Source: Bacillus thermotolerans (GTDB lineage Bacteria; Bacillota; Bacilli; Bacillales; Domibacillaceae). Taken from it: 64,000 nt of DNA. The translations under genes were made by a program, and so were the position numbers. Shown piece by piece: positions 35,660-44,479 of this stretch. The first letter of the stretch is position 1. The number at the start of each line of letters is the position of its first letter. Under the pieces are notes generated by a model that worked only from the letters and a program-made list of their open reading frames with translations, searched no databases and was not told where the DNA came from. The stretch is taken from the NCBI RefSeq assembly GCF_000812025.2, contig NZ_JWJE02000008.1:1-64000 (forward strand), read 5' to 3'.

Positions 35660-35967
35660 TTAAGTCAAACATAATTCATCATGATAAAATTGCGAACCCC
35701 GTACGTACCCATGTTTTTCATATAGCTGCTGGGCAGAATCATTATCCGGCGCTGTGCTTAAGTTGATGCTTTTAGCACCTGTTTCGATTGCATACTCTTT
35801 GGCTTTATGTAGAGGTACTTCCCCTGTCCCTTGTCTTCTAGTTTCCTCGTCTATATACAATTCGTTTAATATCCACACTTTCTTCATAGATTCTGAATAA
35901 TTTACCCAAGCAGATGAGCAGCAACCGAAAAACTCATGCTCCTGCTTGTTTTTCCAATAAAAATCCG
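35660..35967 (-). pseudogene. 5'-truncated GNAT acetyltransferase remnant
   Basis: The frame is open from a TAA near 35968 to TAA at 35660-35662. Residues before the first ATG also look like a GNAT core (KQEHEFFGCCSSAWVNYSES), followed by MKKVWILNELYIDEETRRQG and LYEKHGYVR. The acetyl-CoA loop R-R-Q-G-T-G is present, but the first strand and helix of the fold are missing and no start codon or ribosome site is placed well. A short functional protein from 35887 is possible but unlikely. Confidence 0.65.
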
Positions 35968-36079
35968 CTTAAAAAGCAAATGAATACTCGTATTATCCAA
36001 TTGTTAAGAAGTGCAGCCGCCTCTCAAGCTCCCCATTACACCTCCTCAATCACACATCCCAATAAGCAGTTCCCTGTAT

Positions 36080-36853
36080 TTAATTAAGAGTCTGGAATAA
36101 TAAACGCGAATAAGGATGGCGCAGCTGATCAGGGTCCCAGCGGCTGAAAGTTTCCACTAGTTCCCCTTGATACATGACCGCGACCCGATCACACAGCTGC
36201 TGGACCGATTTAAGGTCATGGGTAATGAATAAGTAAGATAGCTGCTGCTGTTTTTGAATGTGCTTCAACATATGTAGGATCTCCATTTGAGATGGATGAT
36301 CCAAGCTGGCAATTGATTCATCAAATAGGATGATGTCCGGCTGGACTGCTAACGCTTTTGCGATACATACACGCTGCTTCTGTCCCCCGCTCAATTGATG
36401 CGGATACCGGGATAAAAACGGAGGGGAGAGTCCCACCAGCTTAAGCAGCTTTCGGATGGTTGCTTCCCGCATTGTTTTTTCTTGACGAAGATAATTGCGA
36501 AGCGGCTCTTCTAACAGTTCCTTCACTCGCATGTTTGGATGCAAGGAGGACGAGGAATCCTGGAGCACTAATTGCATTTGCTTATACAATGTCAAATCAC
36601 TCATCCTTTTTCCATGAACCGGCTGGCCATTCAACAAAATTTTCCCGGACGTTACCGGCTCAATATTCATGATTAATTTCGCCAAGGTGCTTTTTCCACT
36701 GCCGCTTTCACCAACTAACCCGACTATTTCTCCTTTTTTGATCGTCAAGTCTACCTGATTAACCGCTTTAAAACGCGGCGTTTTTTTGAATAATGATGTT
36801 CTCCTAGGTCTTAACGGGTAATCTTTGGTCACATTTCGTAATTCAAGTAACAT
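36080..36853 (-). CDS. Opp/Nik-type ABC importer ATPase (second ATP-binding subunit)
   Basis: A 257-residue nucleotide-binding subunit (DppF/NikE type). Walker A GESGSGKS, signature LSGGQ and Walker B IILFDESIASLD are visible. The catalytic glutamate is present, but the usual DEPT/DEAT reads DESI. The ATG at 36853 overlaps the end of the other ATPase gene and has GGAGG upstream. It is the last gene of the five-gene importer operon headed by the cobalamin riboswitch, and powers uptake with its partner. Confidence 0.9.
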   Translation of the reverse strand: MLLELRNVTKDYPLRPRRTSLFKKTPRFKAVNQVDLTIKKGEIVGLVGESGSGKSTLAKLIMNIEPVTSGKILLNGQPVHGKRMSDLTLYKQMQLVLQDSSSSLHPNMRVKELLEEPLRNYLRQEKTMREATIRKLLKLVGLSPPFLSRYPHQLSGGQKQRVCIAKALAVQPDIILFDESIASLDHPSQMEILHMLKHIQKQQQLSYLFITHDLKSVQQLCDRVAVMYQGELVETFSRWDPDQLRHPYSRLLFQTLN

Positions 36854-37563
36854 GCGGGAACGATGCCTCCTTGATCCATCTGAATGATGCGGTCGGCACA
36901 TTTATTTACACTTTCATGATCGTGGGAAATAAGCAAAACCGTCAGCCCGAAGTCGCGTTGCAGTTTCTTCAGCAAGGTTAATACCTTTTCCCTATTTAGG
37001 GCATCAAGAGCGGTCGTCGGCTCATCTGCAATCAACAGCTTGGGGTTCAGGCTGATCATCATCGCTAACAAAACCCGCTGGCGCATGCCTCCGCTTAATT
37101 CAAATGGATAAGAGGATAGGATATGCCCCGGATCGTCAAAGCCGACTTCATGCAAAAGAGAATATAGAATGTCCTTAACCTCTTTTCTCGGCAGCTTCTT
37201 CTTTTGATTCAACGTTTCAATCATCTGCTTCTTCACAGTCCGAATCGGGTCCAAACCATTTAATGAGTGTTGGATGAGTAAGGCAATTTCCTCCCGGCGC
37301 AGGGTTTGCCAGCCCTTTTCATCGTAATTCAAGACATTCTCCTTCCTGTAAAAAATGTGTCCATTCGTTACTCTGCATCCATGTTCCAATAATCCGACAA
37401 TGGCATGGGCAGTTAAGCTTTTTCCACACCCGCTTGCTCCTGTTAGAGTCACTATCTCACCGGGATACAATTGAAAGGTTACATCGTGAACAATCGGTCT
37501 TAGCTTTCCGTCTCTCTCAAGAGAAATCTCTACATGCTCCATGCTTAATAAAGGTTTTACCAT
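36829..37563 (-). CDS. Opp/Nik-type ABC importer ATPase (first ATP-binding subunit)
   Basis: A 244-residue ABC ATPase of the DppD/NikD type. Walker A GASGCGKS, signature LSGGM and Walker B LLIADEPTTALD are intact. It is shorter than most DppD homologues, lacking most of the C-terminal oligopeptide extension, as in metal-type (Nik/Cnt) importers. It begins two bases after the NikC-like permease gene and overlaps the next ATPase by 25 bases. Confidence 0.9.
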   Translation of the reverse strand: MVKPLLSMEHVEISLERDGKLRPIVHDVTFQLYPGEIVTLTGASGCGKSLTAHAIVGLLEHGCRVTNGHIFYRKENVLNYDEKGWQTLRREEIALLIQHSLNGLDPIRTVKKQMIETLNQKKKLPRKEVKDILYSLLHEVGFDDPGHILSSYPFELSGGMRQRVLLAMMISLNPKLLIADEPTTALDALNREKVLTLLKKLQRDFGLTVLLISHDHESVNKCADRIIQMDQGGIVPACYLNYEM

Positions 37564-37564
37564 C

Positions 37565-38392
37565 TTACACCTCTTTTAGATCAGCCGCATTCAGCTTTTT
37601 AAACCGATCACTGATTAATTGACAAGCCAGAACGAAAAGCAAGATAGCCACCCCCGGAAATACCATCATGTGAGGCGCAATTTGAAAATAGGCTGTAGCA
37701 TCACGCAGCATAGCTCCCCATTCTGGCGTTGGAGGCTGAGCACCCAACCCCAAAAAAGAAAGCCCCGCCATGAGAAGGACGATTTTCCCCATATCAAGCG
37801 CTCCAAAAATAACAAGGGGTGAAAATGTGACAGGAAGGATATAACGCCTCATAATACGCGCATGCGTATTCCCAGACATTCGTGCTGATAGTATATAATC
37901 TTCCTCACAAATTTTCAAAACAAGACTGCGAATGAACCGAACGTAGCTTGCCCAGCGAACGAGGATAATGGCGATCATCATATTAAGAAAACCAGGTCCC
38001 AGCATCCCGACAATAGCGATGGTAAGCACAATATCTGGTATGGCCAGCGTACCATCAATCAAACGCATAAAAAAGTGGTTCGCACGGGCCCGCCAATAAC
38101 CGGTTATGAGTCCGATGGGAAGGCTGATAATGAACGTAACTATCATAATAAGAAAGGCAAAAGCCACACTTATTCTGATACCGTAAATAATTCGCGATAA
38201 AATGCATCGCCCTAAATGATCCGTTCCAAATGGATAAGTCCAGCTTGGAAATACGAACCGGTTCGACAAATTCACTTTTAAAGGGTCGTGGGGAGAAATC
38301 CAAGGGGCTAACAGACCAATAAGAACGATTATGATTAGTAAATTAATCCCCACAATCAGGCTTGCATCCCATGAATACGGAGTTTTCTTCAT
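37565..38392 (-). CDS. Opp/Nik-type ABC importer permease (NikC-like)
   Basis: A 275-residue inner-membrane permease with about six helices and an N-terminal extension. The DPLKVNLSNRFVFPSWTYPFGTD-type region and TDHLGRCILSRIIYG are typical of DppC/NikC. The EAA cytoplasmic loop for ATPase contact is LSARMSGNTHARIMRRYILP. It forms the channel together with the NikB-like subunit encoded 13 bases upstream. Confidence 0.9.
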   Translation of the reverse strand: MKKTPYSWDASLIVGINLLIIIVLIGLLAPWISPHDPLKVNLSNRFVFPSWTYPFGTDHLGRCILSRIIYGIRISVAFAFLIMIVTFIISLPIGLITGYWRARANHFFMRLIDGTLAIPDIVLTIAIVGMLGPGFLNMMIAIILVRWASYVRFIRSLVLKICEEDYILSARMSGNTHARIMRRYILPVTFSPLVIFGALDMGKIVLLMAGLSFLGLGAQPPTPEWGAMLRDATAYFQIAPHMMVFPGVAILLFVLACQLISDRFKKLNAADLKEV

Positions 38393-38405
38393 TCAATCAT
38401 CCTCT

Positions 38406-39347
38406 CTAGTGAACTCTTAACCTCGGATCTAACAGTGCATAAATCATATCAACGACGATATGGATAGATACAAATAAGAAAGAGGTAAAAATGACGTAAC
38501 CTTGGATGACTGGATAGTCTCTCATGTTGATGGACTCAACGATGTATTTTCCTAAACCCGGCCAAGAAAAAATGGACTCTACAATAATACTTCCCCCAAG
38601 CATCGACGCAAAGCTTGTCCCTAACAAAGTCATCACAGGCAAAAAGGCATGTTTAAAAACGTGAAATACCAATATACGCCTATTAGATAACCCCCTCGCC
38701 TTGGCAGCTTTAATAAAAGGCTGGTTTAGCATTTCCAGCATGCTGGTACGTAAGAGGCGTGCATAGATCGTGCCCATTCCCAACCCAAGAGTGGTGGCCG
38801 GCAAAATTAAATGTTGCAGCGTGCCGCGTCCCATAGAAGGCAGCCATCCATTTTGAACGGAGAAAAAGTAAATAAGCAAGAAGCCAAGCCAAAAGGAAGG
38901 GATTGAAGATCCCAGCAGAGCCATCAATCTTCCGGTCATATCAAGCCAGCCATTCGCATAAATAGCCGTCGAAATTCCTATAATAAGAGTGATAATGACC
39001 GCCACCGCTAAGCCGGACATTGCCAGCTCCAAGGTAGCAGGCACCCTTCTGAGCAGTTCTTCGATCACAGGCTCTTTCGATACATAGGATGCTCCAAATT
39101 GCCAAGTGACCACTCCTTTTATCCACTGTATATATTGACTCCCTAATGATTCTGACAATCCAAGTTCTTTTTGCAAAGCAGTCAATGCATCTTCGGAAAC
39201 AGGCACGTCATGAGCTGTAAGCAATATATAGGCTGGATCCCCTGGAGCCAGCCTTAAAAGCAAAAAAGTAAGTGTTGAAACTAAAAAGATTACTAATATT
39301 AATTGAACCATACGCTTTAAACAAAAAAGAATCATTTCCTCCCTCAC
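38406..39347 (-). CDS. Opp/Nik-type ABC importer permease (NikB-like)
   Basis: A 313-residue permease with six helices. The N-terminal signature LFCLKRMVQLILVIFLVSTL with LRLAPGDPA is typical of DppB/NikB. The EAA loop appears as FIKAAKARGLSNRRILVFHV. The start overlaps the binding-protein gene by four bases (ATGA), so translation is coupled. The substrate is inferred from the cobalamin riboswitch upstream rather than from this sequence. Confidence 0.9.
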   Translation of the reverse strand: MREEMILFCLKRMVQLILVIFLVSTLTFLLLRLAPGDPAYILLTAHDVPVSEDALTALQKELGLSESLGSQYIQWIKGVVTWQFGASYVSKEPVIEELLRRVPATLELAMSGLAVAVIITLIIGISTAIYANGWLDMTGRLMALLGSSIPSFWLGFLLIYFFSVQNGWLPSMGRGTLQHLILPATTLGLGMGTIYARLLRTSMLEMLNQPFIKAAKARGLSNRRILVFHVFKHAFLPVMTLLGTSFASMLGGSIIVESIFSWPGLGKYIVESINMRDYPVIQGYVIFTSFLFVSIHIVVDMIYALLDPRLRVH

Positions 39348-40891
39348 TTTGTTACATCAATTTGAGAATGAATATAGTAATATTCAATCGGATGAGGCGT
39401 AAATTCTTTCACGTTATTCCTAACACCAAATACTGTTTTTGGATGGACGATGAACGACTGCGGCAAATCTTGATTGATCACTTCTTGGATTTGTAATGCC
39501 AATTGGTTGCGTTTAGTTGAGTCAACGGTACGATTCAATTCATCAATCATGTCATCAAGATGGGATGAAGCATAGTGGCTGATATTTGCTTCACTATCGG
39601 ACCGATAGAAGATATTTAAAAAATATTGAGGGTCGCCTGTATGTGCCGTTAACATGCTGTACATAGACAAATCCCACTCATCATTTATGAGTGCCTCGTC
39701 AATATTCTCCACCTGACGAATGTTGACCTTCATTCCTTTAGCCAATAGCTCACTTTGTATAGCTTCTGCCATTACGGTTAGTTCTGGTCGCTGCGGAAAA
39801 GTTAACAGTGTAATTTCAAATGCTTTCCCTTCCTTTTCCCATATAGCATCGGGGTTTTTCTTCCACCCGCTCTGTTCCATTAATTGTTCAACCGATCCCT
39901 TCGTCTCTTCCCTCTCTCCTTTGCCGAATGGCAATATTTCCGGGAATGGGCTCTTTGCTTCTGTACCTTGCCCCATCATAATTGACAGAATAATATCCTC
40001 CCGCGGAATGGATCGATCAATGACTTGCCGCAAGTTCAATTCCTTAAATAGAGGGGAATTCATATTAAAAAGCAATAGGTGGGTCCGGAGCGAAGGAGCT
40101 GTCAATACATCAAACGTCTCGTTCTTTTTCAATAAAGAGATATTATCAATTGGGATATCCGTTGCTGCATCGACATCTCCCGACTGCAGTGCCATCAAAC
40201 GCGTGTTTCCGTCCGGAATAAATTTAATGGTGACTTCTGAAAGCAGCGCTTGTGTTCCCCAGTAATCTTCATATCTCTCTACAATTAAGTCTTCATCCTT
40301 TGTAAACTGTTTAAATTTAAACACCCCCGTAAGCGCGGGGTAACTATTCTTCTCTTCTATGGTCGCCACATCAGCAATGATGGTTGACGGATCAGCTAAA
40401 TGAGCGGCCAAAGCGGCATTAGGTTGTTTCGTAACAATTTTTAATTCGTTTTCTGAAAGTACTTCCATGGATTCTACCTGCAGCAAGTCCTTTACTTTAG
40501 TATCTTTCTCTAGAGAGCGCATTAATGATTCTTTCACGCTAGCTGCGTCCATTGTTTTTCCATTATGGAAACGTACATTTTCCTCCAGCTTGAATACCCA
40601 TGTCTTGTCATTTTCCTGTGTCCATTCCTTCGCCAGCCAAGGAGTAACTTCGAGCTCTTCATTTAGCTTCACTAAAGTCTCCGCTGTACCTGAACGCATG
40701 ACTTCCCAGCTGTCATTGCCGTGTGGATCAAGGCTTGTCGGACTCCATGGAAAGGCCAAAGTTGCTTTCTTTTCGGACACTGCAGCTGCAGTGTCCGCTT
40801 CTTCATCCTTGGCACATCCAGATAAAGAAAGGATGAGACTGCAGAAAACCACCAAGAAACCTAGCATCTTTCTTTGAACACTGTTTTTCAC
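39344..40891 (-). CDS. Opp/Nik-type ABC importer substrate-binding lipoprotein
   Basis: A 515-residue lipoprotein of the SBP_bac_5 family. Lipobox LSGC follows the signal peptide near residue 26. The family motif is LVKLNEELEVTPWLAKEWTQ, followed by FKLEENVRFHNGKTMDAASVKESL. It resembles NikA/CntA binding proteins, which bind metal chelates, more than oligopeptide-binding proteins. It is the first gene after the riboswitch leader. A cobalt or cobalt-chelate ligand is the best inference. Nickel is the alternative. Confidence 0.88.
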   Translation of the reverse strand: MKNSVQRKMLGFLVVFCSLILSLSGCAKDEEADTAAAVSEKKATLAFPWSPTSLDPHGNDSWEVMRSGTAETLVKLNEELEVTPWLAKEWTQENDKTWVFKLEENVRFHNGKTMDAASVKESLMRSLEKDTKVKDLLQVESMEVLSENELKIVTKQPNAALAAHLADPSTIIADVATIEEKNSYPALTGVFKFKQFTKDEDLIVERYEDYWGTQALLSEVTIKFIPDGNTRLMALQSGDVDAATDIPIDNISLLKKNETFDVLTAPSLRTHLLLFNMNSPLFKELNLRQVIDRSIPREDIILSIMMGQGTEAKSPFPEILPFGKGEREETKGSVEQLMEQSGWKKNPDAIWEKEGKAFEITLLTFPQRPELTVMAEAIQSELLAKGMKVNIRQVENIDEALINDEWDLSMYSMLTAHTGDPQYFLNIFYRSDSEANISHYASSHLDDMIDELNRTVDSTKRNQLALQIQEVINQDLPQSFIVHPKTVFGVRNNVKEFTPHPIEYYYIHSQIDVTK

Positions 40892-40925
40892 CGTAATGAA
40901 CCCCCAATTAATATGTAATAAAATA

Positions 40926-40968
40926 AAAAAGCATTTCCGACCGGCTTAAGAGGTCAGAAATGCTTTTT
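40926..40968 (-). terminator. Regulatory terminator of the B12 riboswitch leader
   Basis: AAAAAGCATTTC pairs with GAAATGCTTTTT, with an inner GACC/GGTC stem, and a T run on the minus strand 35 bases before the binding-protein start. It lies between the riboswitch and the operon, as expected for B12-dependent premature termination. Confidence 0.85.
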
Positions 40969-41047
40969 AATAAATGAAAGAACGACTGAATAGTCCAATA
41001 TCACTAGATAGATAGAGAAATAGATTCAGACGAATGATTATCAACAT
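40967..41047 (-). CDS. Possible 26-residue leader peptide in the riboswitch leader
   Basis: ATG at 41047 is preceded by GGAAGGTGG five bases away, and the frame runs 26 codons (MLIIIRLNLFLYLSSDIGLF, then SRSFIY) to a TAA at 40967-40969. The stop codon touches the 5' edge of the terminator stem. A translating ribosome would cover that stem. Composition is hydrophobic, without a run of one amino acid. It may be coincidental; no similar leader is known to me. Confidence 0.35.
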   Translation of the reverse strand: MLIIIRLNLFLYLSSDIGLFSRSFIY

Positions 41048-41084
41048 TCTAACCACCTTCCCATGATCCCGTAGGTCTGACGGT

Positions 41085-41290
41085 GTTGTTAAAACAGGCA
41101 GGTCTCCTGACTTAGGGCATAACATTCAAACCTTCCCAGGTATAAACCCAGTGGTTTTTCTGAACGTATTCAGCATTGAATGCTGTAACCCATCACAGTG
41201 GCGGGTCCGTGCCGGAGTTTAACCGGCTTCCCTTTTAAGCGGTTAGAGCCTTATAATGCTCTAACTTGCACCTATTTCCGATCAATATAA
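41085..41290 (-). ncRNA. Cobalamin (B12) riboswitch
   Basis: Read on the minus strand the element shows the class hallmarks in order: AGGTGC near 41280, GGGAAGCCGGT near 41230, TCCGGCACGGACCCGCCACTGTGA, and the closing AGTCAGGAGACCTGCC near 41100. The B12 box and receptor region are intact. It lies between a consensus promoter and a terminator ahead of the ABC importer operon, so cobalamin should shut the operon off. The boundaries are approximate. Confidence 0.93.
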
Positions 41291-41375
41291 AATTTTGAGG
41301 GTTAATCGACTAAAATAAAAAATCAAGCAGCCTTTGGCCATGTAAAACTGATCTATTTTAACCAAAATCAGATTT

Positions 41376-41404
41376 ATTATAATTTTAATACACATTATTG
41401 TCAA
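41376..41404 (-). promoter_or_regulatory. Consensus sigma-A promoter for the riboswitch
   Basis: On the minus strand TTGACA, a 17-base spacer and TATAAT match the sigma-A consensus exactly. It lies about 85 bases upstream of the riboswitch start. Confidence 0.85.
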
Positions 41405-41612
41405 TAAACGGATCATAATGTATGGAAAGTATTCGCCCTTCCAAGGTAAACCCTATAATATGTAAAGAATAATAAGACCAACTGTATATCGCTAATCTTC
41501 ATCTGCCAGCAAGCATAAGCATCCAATTGAATTGGATGCTTACAGTTCCATTCGATTCATTATTTATTTGTCAGCCTAAATAGCCAATCGATAAAGACAA
41601 ACATGCTTACGA
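41405..41612. other. Short intergenic region
   Basis: About 200 bases between the riboswitch promoter and the small exported protein gene. A CATCCAATTGAATTGGATG dyad near 41519-41537 is fully symmetric and may be a terminator or operator. No gene is seen. Confidence 0.35.
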
Positions 41613-41873
41613 TTATTCACGTACTTCTCTGTCTCTTCTTCTAAGCCCAAGTAAGCCGGCTAACCCTAATAAACCGAGCCATTCCCAATTAGTATCGTCG
41701 TCAGCAGCAGCGGCAGTATTATTATCAGTAGCTGTATTGACGTTTCTAGTCGTCACACCATTATTGTTATCGTTATCCGCATGCATATTGTTGTCTTCCG
41801 CATGAACAGATACACCAAGTGTCATTGTCGTTAAAAGCAAAGCACATAACATAGAAGATAATTTTTTCTTCAT
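41613..41873 (-). CDS. WGxxGxxG-type exported membrane-anchored protein
   Basis: An 86-residue exported protein. A Sec signal peptide (KKKLSSMLCALLLTTMTLGV, then SVHA) leads to an Asn/Asp/Thr-rich middle. The C-terminus is WEWLGLLGLAGLLGLRRRDR, the WGxxGxxG-type helix followed by arginines that marks a family of short surface-anchored proteins. The ATG at 41873 follows AAAGGAGGG. It is monocistronic. Function is unknown. Confidence 0.8.
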   Translation of the reverse strand: MKKKLSSMLCALLLTTMTLGVSVHAEDNNMHADNDNNNGVTTRNVNTATDNNTAAAADDDTNWEWLGLLGLAGLLGLRRRDREVRE

Positions 41874-42002
41874 GATGATTTCCCTCCTTTCACAGTAAAT
41901 AATGTTTCCAACTGCATGGCCATTATGCGTAATATACATAAATTCCTTCCCGTTCACTCATATTAAAGAAAAGGCGAACCATTAGGTAATTGCCTGACGC
42001 AA

Positions 42003-42032
42003 ACAAAAAAAGTGAGCGGATAGCGGCTCACT
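42003..42032 (-). terminator. Terminator of the 731-residue nuclease-like gene
   Basis: AGTGAGC pairs with GCTCACT, and the minus strand continues with a run of T, 33 bases after the stop at 42066. Confidence 0.8.
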
Positions 42033-42065
42033 GTTCGTTTCACTTAAAAAAAGTCATGCTGTCCT

Positions 42066-44261
42066 TTATACCGTCCGCCCGATTTTGTCGAGTAGTTCAT
42101 CCAGCTGCGGATCCTCTTTAAGCGGTTCTTTTCGGGCGATCATTAACACGGCATCGACCTTTTCTCCGGTGGCTTTATCCGTATAGTTGATGAGGCCCAA
42201 CCAGCTCGAGGTTTGATGCTCGTACATTCGCATATAGCACCTGGCCAGCCAGTTCTCATGGTTTAATGCGGAGGCCTCACAGGCAATGATGCTAACCCCT
42301 AAATCGGCCTCCTCCATTTTCATGACGGCTTCTGTGATCTTTCCTTTATGTTTGCGGGAGGTGTCCAGCACAGCATCGATCGTACGCTCCATGTGCTTTC
42401 TGGCATTCGCATTCATCTCCAACAGCTGCATAATGATATAAGAATGCCCGAATTGGCGGCTTTGCTCTAGTCTGCGGATGATGGCTTTCATTCCTGCCGA
42501 GATGGCTTGCCGGGGCTTTTCCTTGTGGCCCTGCCGGCTGAGATAATGGTTCAGCAAATTCTCTCCGCCGCTCTCCAATATAATAAGATCGTTGCTTGTA
42601 ATGTCATCAAAGTATAAGTTTTGTACGAGATAGTTGTAAAATAAGTCGAGCTCACGCGAGGACCTGATCACAGACTTCATGTCTAAGCGGTTGCTCACCT
42701 TCAAGCGCCTGTGAACATAATGCAGAAATTGGCTTGGAAATTCAATAAACTCAGCTATTTTCTTTAAATCATTTAAATGGACGGACCAAGGATACTCCTT
42801 GTACCGGTACACTCCGATATCACGAAGCTTGTGTAAGTTGGTCGCCGCCTGCCCGAAATTATCGAGCGTAATATTCAGGAGGAACAAGTTAAAGTACTTT
42901 TCTTTATTATCTAGTGTCAGGATTTTCTTGCCGCTCTTATTTTTGAAAACGGGGCGCTCGTTGTCATTAATATACTTTCTCGCCCGGCGTGCCTGTACAA
43001 AGGCTTTCTCGATGTTATCCACAATGCTCGACTGAAAGGAGAGAAACGCGCCTCTTCTTGCCGTTTTTGTAAACCGGCCGCTCTTGGATTCTACCAAAAA
43101 AAGATTGGAATCATACATGATCAGGTGGTCCAGCTCGCACCTTTTCTTTTCGCCATTTTCCTCAATATAATAATGCACAGGACTATACACCTGGCAGCCA
43201 GGAAGAATCTTCTTAAATACTTGATTCACCTCATCCTCTAAAAAACGCCCCTTTTTCTCTGTGTAGGTCTCCCGATACTCTTCATCCATTAAGATATCGC
43301 TCTCTATTTCCTTCTGCACCGCCCACACAAGACTCAGTATACTTGGCACAATGAACGTATCGCCGAAGCTTACAATAGGCCGTTCCCTAAATGGATTATC
43401 ATCGGTCGGGTATTTAAAATCGGGATGCGGCTTATCGATATAAGAAGAAAACCGTTGGATAAAATGATGGAGTGCCTTTTTATCCAAATTCGGCTCATAG
43501 CCCATCAAATCTTCTTCTGTGATCAATAGAATATCTTTCTTCACCTGTTCGTAACGATTGCTTACATAGCGAGCCAACAGCTCTTTCCTGTTCTCCTTAT
43601 ACAGTCTTTGAGATTCCCGCTCTTCCTCACTGGCAGAAGCCTTCCCGGCCATCAGGCAGTACTGCCGGTCCATGAGATCCTGGCTGGCAATCACGATGTC
43701 CTCCTTAAAGGCGGATAACCGCTGTTCATACAAGCCGGTGATCGCTTCAATGATGTGAAACACTTGGGTGATCGTGAACCCTTCGTTTTTCTTCATCCAT
43801 TTCCTGGACGATTGAAATACGTTCATGACTTGGCTTTTTAAAAGCTCGTAGTTCGTTTCGCCGCCATTCAGCACGTAGTCCGTTGAAAGCGAGGCCGCAA
43901 GAAACTGCTTCTCCTTCTCCCTCTGGTCCTTCAAGTCCTTCACCTTTCGCGAAAGATTGGAGTACACCCAATTCTCAAAGAAGCTCTCCAAGCTTTGCAT
44001 GACCCCTTCTATGGCAGCCCAGGAGAAGCGCCCTTTATATTCCTTTTGTCTTCCTTCCGAAATGATTAACCCGTATAAGTATTCTAAGTACCCTGGCTCG
44101 ACTACCCTCTTGTTTAAGAAAAGATAACAAAAAAGAGTCAGTTCAGGAATCAAGTATTTGGGATCATGATGAATGATGACCGTTCGAATGATGTTCAATT
44201 CATCCTCCAGTGCCTCCGTTGACTTGTCATGTATTTTGGTCCAGTCCACTTTACGTGTCAC
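42066..44261 (-). CDS. Large protein with NERD-like PD-(D/E)XK nuclease core
   Basis: A 731-residue, mostly helical cytoplasmic protein. In the middle (residues about 338-400) a PD-(D/E)XK/NERD-like pattern is seen: GRFLEDEVNQVF with Glu342, then CELDHLIMYDSNLFLVESKS with Asp378, Glu391 and Lys393. NERD domains occur in proteins that act on DNA, often in restriction or mobile contexts. The long N- and C-terminal helical regions are not recognised. It is monocistronic. Two other proteins with PD-(D/E)XK motifs lie within 8 kb, so a defence or DNA-repair role is possible. Confidence 0.7.
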   Translation of the reverse strand: MTRKVDWTKIHDKSTEALEDELNIIRTVIIHHDPKYLIPELTLFCYLFLNKRVVEPGYLEYLYGLIISEGRQKEYKGRFSWAAIEGVMQSLESFFENWVYSNLSRKVKDLKDQREKEKQFLAASLSTDYVLNGGETNYELLKSQVMNVFQSSRKWMKKNEGFTITQVFHIIEAITGLYEQRLSAFKEDIVIASQDLMDRQYCLMAGKASASEEERESQRLYKENRKELLARYVSNRYEQVKKDILLITEEDLMGYEPNLDKKALHHFIQRFSSYIDKPHPDFKYPTDDNPFRERPIVSFGDTFIVPSILSLVWAVQKEIESDILMDEEYRETYTEKKGRFLEDEVNQVFKKILPGCQVYSPVHYYIEENGEKKRCELDHLIMYDSNLFLVESKSGRFTKTARRGAFLSFQSSIVDNIEKAFVQARRARKYINDNERPVFKNKSGKKILTLDNKEKYFNLFLLNITLDNFGQAATNLHKLRDIGVYRYKEYPWSVHLNDLKKIAEFIEFPSQFLHYVHRRLKVSNRLDMKSVIRSSRELDLFYNYLVQNLYFDDITSNDLIILESGGENLLNHYLSRQGHKEKPRQAISAGMKAIIRRLEQSRQFGHSYIIMQLLEMNANARKHMERTIDAVLDTSRKHKGKITEAVMKMEEADLGVSIIACEASALNHENWLARCYMRMYEHQTSSWLGLINYTDKATGEKVDAVLMIARKEPLKEDPQLDELLDKIGRTV

Positions 44262-44440
44262 ATTACCTTCTCCCTCTTTTATTTTCCTTTATATCTTCGA
44301 GTCATGAAACCTTCCTCTTATAAAAGGTATGATGCATGTCTGTATAATTGACCAAAGGAAAAGGAGAAGAGCTCATCATTCATTGCTTTTACGCCAAGAA
44401 ATAGCTTCTTCCGCTGACGGAGCGGTTTCATTCAACAAGA

Positions 44441-44465
44441 AAAGAGCAGCTTTGGGCTGCTCTTT
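44441..44465 (-). terminator. Terminator of the LysE gene
   Basis: AAAGAGCAGC pairs with GCTGCTCTTT, 15 bases after the leftward stop at 44480. The loop is five bases. Confidence 0.7.
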
Positions 44466-44479
44466 ACAGGCACTCACTG

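Noticed and set aside
40800-41300. A second leader frame starting ATG GGA AGG TGG upstream of the 26-residue peptide
   Set aside because: It has only seven codons and its ATG overlaps the ribosome site of the better leader frame.
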